Shown here piece by piece: positions 59,024 through 64,000 of a stretch of DNA of 64,000 nucleotides. How positions within the stretch are numbered: position 1 is the first letter of the stretch; each line of letters starts with the position of its first letter. Source of the DNA: Clostridiales bacterium (GTDB lineage Bacteria > Bacillota > Clostridia > Lachnospirales > JAQSXR01); NCBI GenBank assembly GCA_029256575.1, contig JAQSXR010000001.1, positions 59,567 through 123,566 on the forward strand, written 5' to 3'. Made by a program: the position numbers and the translations under genes. The notes beneath the pieces are model-generated. The model ran no database searches. It was not told where the DNA came from and saw nothing but the letters and a program-made list of their open reading frames with translations.

Positions 59024-60211
59024 ATGGAAAATAAAATATATTTAGACCATGCCGCAACAACCCCTACTAAACCAGCAGTTGTTGAAGCTATGTTACCATA
59101 CTTTACAGAAAGCTTTGGAAATGCATCAAGTGTTTATGAATTATCAAATAATAATAGAAAAGCAATTGCCAATGCACGCGAAATAGTTGCGAAAGCAATA
59201 AATGCCAAAGACGATGAAATCTACTTCACTAGCGGTGGAACTGAAGCCGATAACTGGGCGATAAAAGGAATTGCTGAGGCATATAGAGCAAAAGGAAAAC
59301 ATATTATAACTTCGCAAATAGAGCACCATGCAGTACTTCATACTTGCGAATATCTTGAAAAACATGGTTATGAAGTTACTTATTTACCAGTTGATGAATT
59401 TGGAAGAATAAGAATTGAAGATTTGCAAAATGCAATTAAAGATACTACAACATTAATAACTATAATGTTTGCGAATAATGAAATAGGCACGGTGCAAAAC
59501 ATAAAAGAAATAGGTGACTTAGCAAGAGCAAATAAAATTATTTTCCATACAGATGCAGTTCAAGCTTTTATGCAAGAGGACATTGATGTTGTTGATATGA
59601 ATATAGATGCATTAAGTATCAGTGCTCACAAAATATATGGACCAAAAGGTGTAGGAGCAATGTACCTTAGAAAAGGTGTTAAAATCGGAGCTTTTATGCA
59701 TGGTGGTGCGCAAGAAAGACATAGAAGAGCTGGTACAGAAAATGTTCCAGGGATCGTTGGATTAGGAAAAGCGATTGAGATAGCTAGCTCAGATATGAAT
59801 GAAAAAAATGCTAGACAAAGAAGACTACGTGATCGATTAATTGATGAACTTTTAGAAAAAATACCTTATGCTAGGTTGAATGGACATAGAACAGAACGAC
59901 TTTCAAACAATGCAAATATAAGCTTCCGATTTATCGAAGGTGAAGCACTATTGATTCTTCTTGATATGAATGGTGTATGTGGTTCAAGTGGTTCAGCTTG
60001 TACGTCAGGCTCATTAGACCCTTCTCATGTACTTTTAGCAATTGGATTACCACATGAGATTGCACATGGTTCACTTCGTTTGACAGTTGGAGATAGTACA
60101 ACGGATGAAGACATCGATAAAGTATTAGAAGTAGTTCCAGGTGTAGTTGAAAGATTACGACAGATGTCACCATTATATGAAGATTTCTTGAAAAATGGTA
60201 GTAAAGAATAG
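59024..60211 (+). CDS. nifS: Cysteine desulfurase NifS/IscS (second of two)
   Basis: PLP-dependent sulfur donor for Fe-S assembly, 395 residues. IYLDHAATTPTKPAVVEAM, the His in SQIEHHAVLH, FHTDAVQAF, the PLP-Lys in SISAHKIYGPKGVG, RRAGTENVPG and the active Cys loop GSSGSACTSGSLDPSHVL. AAGGAGATGAG-type TGGAGATGAGG precedes the ATG. It is 47 bases from nifU, its sulfur acceptor. Confidence 0.95.
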   Translation: MENKIYLDHAATTPTKPAVVEAMLPYFTESFGNASSVYELSNNNRKAIANAREIVAKAINAKDDEIYFTSGGTEADNWAIKGIAEAYRAKGKHIITSQIEHHAVLHTCEYLEKHGYEVTYLPVDEFGRIRIEDLQNAIKDTTTLITIMFANNEIGTVQNIKEIGDLARANKIIFHTDAVQAFMQEDIDVVDMNIDALSISAHKIYGPKGVGAMYLRKGVKIGAFMHGGAQERHRRAGTENVPGIVGLGKAIEIASSDMNEKNARQRRLRDRLIDELLEKIPYARLNGHRTERLSNNANISFRFIEGEALLILLDMNGVCGSSGSACTSGSLDPSHVLLAIGLPHEIAHGSLRLTVGDSTTDEDIDKVLEVVPGVVERLRQMSPLYEDFLKNGSKE

Positions 60212-60258
60212 ACACGAATGAAAATAGGCCCACTTAAGGCGAAGAAAGGTATGATATT

Positions 60259-60696
60259 ATGTACACAGAAAAAGTAATGGATCACTTTATGAACCCAAGA
60301 AATATGGGAGAAATAACACAAGCAAGCGGAGTTGGAACAGTTGGAAATGCAAAATGTGGCGACATTATGAGAATTTTCCTTGAAATAAAAGATGGAATAA
60401 TTGAAGATGTAAAGTTCAAGACATTTGGTTGTGGAGCAGCGGTAGCGACAAGCAGCATGGCGACAGAACTTGTAAAAGGGAAATCCATACAAGAGGCTAT
60501 GACTATTACAAATAAAGCAGTTGCAGAAGCACTTGACGGATTGCCACCAGTTAAGATGCATTGCTCACTTCTTGCTGAAGAAGCACTTCATGCAGCATTA
60601 TATGACTATGCAACTAAGAATAATATAGTTATTGATGGCTTAGAAGCTCCTAAGGCAGATATTCACGAGGGTGAAGAAGTTGAAGATGAAGAATAA
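60259..60696 (+). CDS. nifU: Fe-S scaffold protein NifU/IscU-like
   Basis: 145 residues, single-domain scaffold. The three cluster-binding Cys are in [19 protein letters not shown] and [29 protein letters not shown] is the family start. GAGGCGAAGAAAGG lies upstream. The C-terminal GEEVEDEE tail overlaps the start of mnmA. Confidence 0.94.
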   Translation: MYTEKVMDHFMNPRNMGEITQASGVGTVGNAKCGDIMRIFLEIKDGIIEDVKFKTFGCGAAVATSSMATELVKGKSIQEAMTITNKAVAEALDGLPPVKMHCSLLAEEALHAALYDYATKNNIVIDGLEAPKADIHEGEEVEDEE

Positions 60697-61771
60697 TACA
60701 AACAAAACAGTTGTAATTGGAATGTCTGGTGGAGTGGATAGCTCAGTTGCGGCGTACCTACTAAAAGAACAAGGATATAATGTAATAGGTGTGACGATGC
60801 AAATTTGGCAAGATGAAGACAATTGCTCTCTCGAAGATAATGGTGGGTGCTGTGGTCTAAGTGCGGTAGAAGATGCAAGAAAAGTCGCAAACAATTTGGA
60901 TATTCCTTATTATGTTATGAATTTCAAGAAAGAGTTTAAAGAAAATGTAATGGATTATTTTGTAAAGGACTATTTAGAAGGAAGAACTCCAAATCCTTGT
61001 ATAGCTTGTAATAGATATGTAAAATGGGAATCATTATTACAAAGATCACTTCAAATTGGAGCAGATTATATCGCTACAGGACACTATGCACAAGTGGCTA
61101 AGCTAGATAATGGTAGATACACACTTAAGAAGTCCGCTACAGATAAGAAAGATCAAACATATGCTTTGTACAATCTTACACAATATCAACTTGAACATAC
61201 AATAATGCCTGTTGGAATGTATACAAAAGATGAAATTAGAGATATTGCTGCAAAGATTGATCTACAAGTGGCGAATAAACCGGATAGCCAAGAAATCTGT
61301 TTTATTCCAGATAATGATTATGCTAAATTTATTGAAGAGAATACAGACGCTAAGATTACAGAAGGAAATTTTGTTGATATAGAAGGTAGAGTAATCGGTA
61401 AACATAAAGGAATCATTCATTATACAGTCGGTCAAAGAAAAGGCTTAAACCTATCACTCGGCAAACCAGGGTTTGTTGTTAAAGTTGACCCAGTTAAGAA
61501 TGAGGTAGTGATTGGAGATAATGAAGATGTCTTTTCAAAGCAATTAGTTGCAAATAACTTAAACTTTATGTCTATTGAAAAATTGGATTCTCCAATGAAA
61601 GTAACTGCTAAGATTCGATATAGTCATAAAGGAGCTACTTGCATAATAGAAATGCAGGATGAGAATACGATTCGAGTTATTTTTGATGAAGCGCAAAGAG
61701 CAATCACGCCAGGGCAAGCGGTAGTTTTCTACGATGGAGAATATGTGATTGGTGGCGGGACAATTATATAA
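60686..61771 (+). CDS. mnmA: tRNA-specific 2-thiouridylase MnmA
   Basis: 361-residue enzyme making 2-thiouridine at the wobble position of tRNA Lys/Glu/Gln. P-loop [15 protein letters not shown], the catalytic Cys pair in [12 protein letters not shown] and [15 protein letters not shown], and [15 protein letters not shown] 60686 overlaps nifU by 11 bases; an in-frame GTG at 60671 is a possible longer start with GAGG before it. Sulfur would come from the nifS product two genes upstream. Confidence 0.95.
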   Translation: MKNNTNKTVVIGMSGGVDSSVAAYLLKEQGYNVIGVTMQIWQDEDNCSLEDNGGCCGLSAVEDARKVANNLDIPYYVMNFKKEFKENVMDYFVKDYLEGRTPNPCIACNRYVKWESLLQRSLQIGADYIATGHYAQVAKLDNGRYTLKKSATDKKDQTYALYNLTQYQLEHTIMPVGMYTKDEIRDIAAKIDLQVANKPDSQEICFIPDNDYAKFIEENTDAKITEGNFVDIEGRVIGKHKGIIHYTVGQRKGLNLSLGKPGFVVKVDPVKNEVVIGDNEDVFSKQLVANNLNFMSIEKLDSPMKVTAKIRYSHKGATCIIEMQDENTIRVIFDEAQRAITPGQAVVFYDGEYVIGGGTII

Positions 61772-61795
61772 AAAATATTAATAAGAATTAACGTT

Positions 61796-61823
61796 AGGCC
61801 AACCTTACTGGTTGGTCTTTTTT
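61796..61823 (+). terminator. Terminator of the isc-mnmA operon
   Basis: AGGCCAACC pairs with GGTTGGTCT around TTACT, including a G-U pair, followed by TTTTT. Confidence 0.9.
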
Positions 61824-61920
61824 CATGTAATAAAATATACAAATTTGGATAAAATAGCATACAGAAAACGAGTGTTATATATGCGTTGGATATTTTTAAA
61901 TAAAAATATTAGGAGGATAT

Positions 61921-63531
61921 ATGAAAGACAAAATTTTTGGAGTTTTGCAGCGTGTAGGTAGATCAGCGATGTTGCCTATTGCTATTTTACCAGTAGCTGG
62001 TTTGTTCTTAGGAATCGGTGGATCATTTACAAATCAAACAATGATTGAAGCATATGGATTAACTAATATATTGGGAAAAGGTACAATATTATACTCAATA
62101 TTATCAGTCATTAGTGCAGCAGGAGATATAATATTTGCGAATTTGCCGATTATATTTGCAATAGGTGTTTCAATTGGAATGGCAAGACAGGAAAAAGAAG
62201 TGGCGGCACTATCTGGCGCTATTGCTTTTTTTGTAATGCATACTGCAGTTGGAAAGATGATTGAACTTACCGAAAGTGCGGAATCACTACCAGCAGGATC
62301 AATTACATCAGTTTTAGGAATTCAATCATTACAGATGGGTGTATTTGGGGGTATTATAGTAGGTTTAGGCGTAGCAGCTCTACACAATCGTTTTTATAAG
62401 ATAAAGCTCCCTCAAGTAATATCCTTTTTTGGAGGTTCAAGATTTATTCCAATCATAAGTGCCATTACGTATTTGTTTGTTGGTATATTAATGTTTTTTA
62501 TCTGGCCAACAGTACAAAATGGAATCTATGCAATTGGTGATTTAGTTAGAGGATCAGGTTATGCTGGAACGTTTATTTATGGTGTTATAGAAAGAGCATT
62601 AATTCCATTTGGATTACATCACGTATTTTATCTTCCATTTTGGCAAACAGCAGTTGGTGGTGTGGCTGAAATTGGAGGGGTTACAATTGAAGGGGCACAA
62701 AATATTTTCTTTGCAGAACTTTCATCTGGAACTACTAAGTTTAGTGTTGAAGCAACTAGATTTATGTCTGGTAAATTCCCACTTATGATATTTGGCCTCC
62801 CAGGGGCAGCTTTAGCAATGTATCATTGTGCAAAACCAGATAAGAGGAAAATAGTTGGTGGACTATTATTATCAGCAGCACTTACATCAATGCTTACTGG
62901 TATTACAGAACCGATTGAGTTCACATTCTTATTCGTTGCTCCAATTCTTTATGTTGTACACTGTATATTTGCAGGACTTGCCTATATGTTTATGCATATG
63001 CTAGGTGTTGGTGTAGGTATGACGTTCTCAGGAGGACTTATCGACTTATTTTTATTCGGCATACTTCCAGGAAACGCAAAAACTAATTGGATATACGTAG
63101 TTATAGTTGGAATCGGCTACTTTATTGTATATTACTTCTTGTTTAGATTCTTAATTCGTAGATTTAACTTTAAAACTCCAGGTAGAGAAGAAGAGGGAGA
63201 AGAAACTAAATTATATTCAAGACAAGATGTAAATGAAGCGAAAGGTAAGAATAATGTAGCTTCAACAACAGCAACAACAGCAAATGCAAATGAGGTATCA
63301 AAATTAATAGTTAAGGGTCTTGGTGGTAAAGACAATATTAGAGATGTAGATTGTTGTGCAACAAGGCTAAGAATTACTCTCGTGGATTCTACGTTAGCGA
63401 ATGAAGGGGTACTAAAGCAAAGTGGGGCAGCAGGAGTTATTAAGAAAGGTAATGGAGTGCAAGTTGTTTATGGACCACGGGTTACTGTAATTAAATCGGA
63501 ATTGGATGATTACTTGAAGAATAATAAATAG
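61921..63531 (+). CDS. PTS sugar transporter IICB (glucose/maltose/GlcNAc group)
   Basis: 536-residue membrane permease of the phosphotransferase system. The EIIC domain (about 1-410) has the family start RVGRSAMLPIAILPVAGLF, LPIIFAIGVSIGMA, FGLHHVFYLPFW and GITEPIEFTFLFVAP, with about ten helices. After an Ala/Thr-rich linker, the EIIB domain (455-536) has the phosphorylated Cys in DVDCCATRLRITL. There is no EIIA domain, so IIA must come from elsewhere. The sugar within the group is undetermined. AGGAGG precedes the ATG. Confidence 0.93.
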   Translation: MKDKIFGVLQRVGRSAMLPIAILPVAGLFLGIGGSFTNQTMIEAYGLTNILGKGTILYSILSVISAAGDIIFANLPIIFAIGVSIGMARQEKEVAALSGAIAFFVMHTAVGKMIELTESAESLPAGSITSVLGIQSLQMGVFGGIIVGLGVAALHNRFYKIKLPQVISFFGGSRFIPIISAITYLFVGILMFFIWPTVQNGIYAIGDLVRGSGYAGTFIYGVIERALIPFGLHHVFYLPFWQTAVGGVAEIGGVTIEGAQNIFFAELSSGTTKFSVEATRFMSGKFPLMIFGLPGAALAMYHCAKPDKRKIVGGLLLSAALTSMLTGITEPIEFTFLFVAPILYVVHCIFAGLAYMFMHMLGVGVGMTFSGGLIDLFLFGILPGNAKTNWIYVVIVGIGYFIVYYFLFRFLIRRFNFKTPGREEEGEETKLYSRQDVNEAKGKNNVASTTATTANANEVSKLIVKGLGGKDNIRDVDCCATRLRITLVDSTLANEGVLKQSGAAGVIKKGNGVQVVYGPRVTVIKSELDDYLKNNK

Positions 63532-63604
63532 AGGGAATCTTACTTTATGAGCTTAGGATTAAGAGATAAGGGCAAGGGATAAGGGCGAAGTATCTAGGGG
63601 GTGA

Positions 63605-63861
63605 GGTTTTCTGAACCTAGAGCTACTACGATACCTATTTGCAATTCTGATTTGAAATGCCGGATATCTAATAGAATAAATATCGCTTAGAACAGTGACT
63701 AAATGGGGTAACTCGCTTTGGATGTATGGAATTAATCTGGGGTTGAGCTCAGACATCCCCCATTTAGTCACTTGGCGCGATGTTTATTCTATAAGATATA
63801 CGTGCATTTCTGCATAATGTATTGCAAACAGGTATCGTAGTAGCGCTAGGTTTAGAAAACC
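63605..63861. repeat. 257-base imperfect inverted repeat
   Basis: The left arm (63605-63708) from GGTTTTCT to GTGACTAAATGGGG is matched by the right arm (63758-63861) from CCCCATTTAGTCAC to AGAAAACC. Long perfect blocks include CTACTACGATACCT against AGGTATCGTAGTAG and ATAGAATAAA against TTTATTCTAT. The loop is 49 bases. It has no gene. It looks like a MITE-like element or a large structured RNA, located 70 bases after the PTS gene. Confidence 0.85.
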
Positions 63862-63901
63862 ATTTATGGGTGTAAGATATAAAGTATAAAAACAAGATAT
63901 T

Positions 63902-64000
63902 GAGCAAGATAAAAGAGCAAGATAAAAGAGCAAGATAAAAGAGCAAGATAAAAGAGCAAGATAAAAGAGCAAGATAAAAGAGCAAGATAAAAGAGCAAGA
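63902..64000. repeat. 13-bp tandem repeat array reaching the window end
   Basis: The unit GAGCAAGATAAAA is repeated perfectly seven times from 63902 to 63992, with a partial eighth copy cut by the window edge. Apparent open frames on the - strand here are only the repeat translated. Confidence 0.95.

Noticed and set aside
63764-63985. Hydrophobic open frames on the - strand near the right edge
   Set aside because: They are translations of the 13-bp tandem repeat and the right arm of the inverted repeat.
63605-64000. CRISPR or retron with a reverse transcriptase
   Set aside because: No spacers, and no reverse transcriptase or cas gene in the window; a retron link can only be tested with sequence beyond the right edge.
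1-64000. tRNA or rRNA genes
   Set aside because: No GGTTCGAATCC-type T-loop with an acceptor stem and no rRNA sequence was seen.

Overview
The window looks like a chromosomal segment of a low-GC, endospore-forming clostridium, most likely a Lachnospiraceae member close to Lachnoclostridium (Clostridium) phytofermentans. That placement is inferred from base composition, from the sporulation genes (sigK, spoIIIAA-AH, spoIVB, spo0A, CotF-like coat proteins), from the Firmicute gene order efp-spoIIIA-yqhY-nusB-xseAB-ispA-dxs-tlyA-argR-recN-spoIVB-spo0A, and from a clostridial type IV pilus locus. No species assignment was possible without a search. Almost all genes read on the + strand.

Layout. 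1-7.3 kb: a copper P-type ATPase, a lipoprotein, an orphan sensor kinase, an alpha/beta hydrolase, an unrecognised protein, and an intact sigK that still carries a pro-sequence. 7.5-24.7 kb: one long type IV pilus locus (pilB, pilT, pilC, major pilin, prepilin peptidase, a PilM-PilN fusion, PilO, four minor or pseudo-pilins). It ends with an SLH-domain protein and a 1080-residue secreted VWA plus L-type-lectin-like protein that is a good candidate for the pilus-tip adhesin. 24.9-28.9 kb: yqeG, a fused shikimate dehydrogenase/kinase, aroQ, a proline peptidase and efp. 29-31.2 kb: a small B116-like protein, a yybP-ykoY manganese riboswitch with its terminator driving mntP, and a degV gene.

31.4-49.5 kb is the conserved sporulation and housekeeping block. 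Its most notable content lies between ispA and dxs, where a structured, G-rich stretch of about 550 bases without a gene precedes a small polytopic membrane protein. This has the position, appearance and partner gene of the OLE (Ornate Large Extremophilic) RNA and its protein OapA. 49.6-58 kb: two small coat proteins, a cluster of 34-bp GGGGACGGTTC repeats, rqcH, an autoregulated-looking TetR/FMN-binding pair, a cysteine desulfurase with a TtcA-like tRNA thiolase, and a three-gene ABC exporter. 58.5-61.8 kb: an iscR-nifS-nifU-mnmA operon for Fe-S assembly and tRNA thiolation. 61.9-64 kb: a PTS IICB permease, then a 257-base imperfect inverted repeat and a 13-bp tandem repeat that runs off the window.

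The three items most worth follow-up are the OLE RNA/OapA unit, the pilus operon with its VWA-lectin tip candidate and PilM-N fusion, and the large inverted repeat plus tandem array at the right edge.
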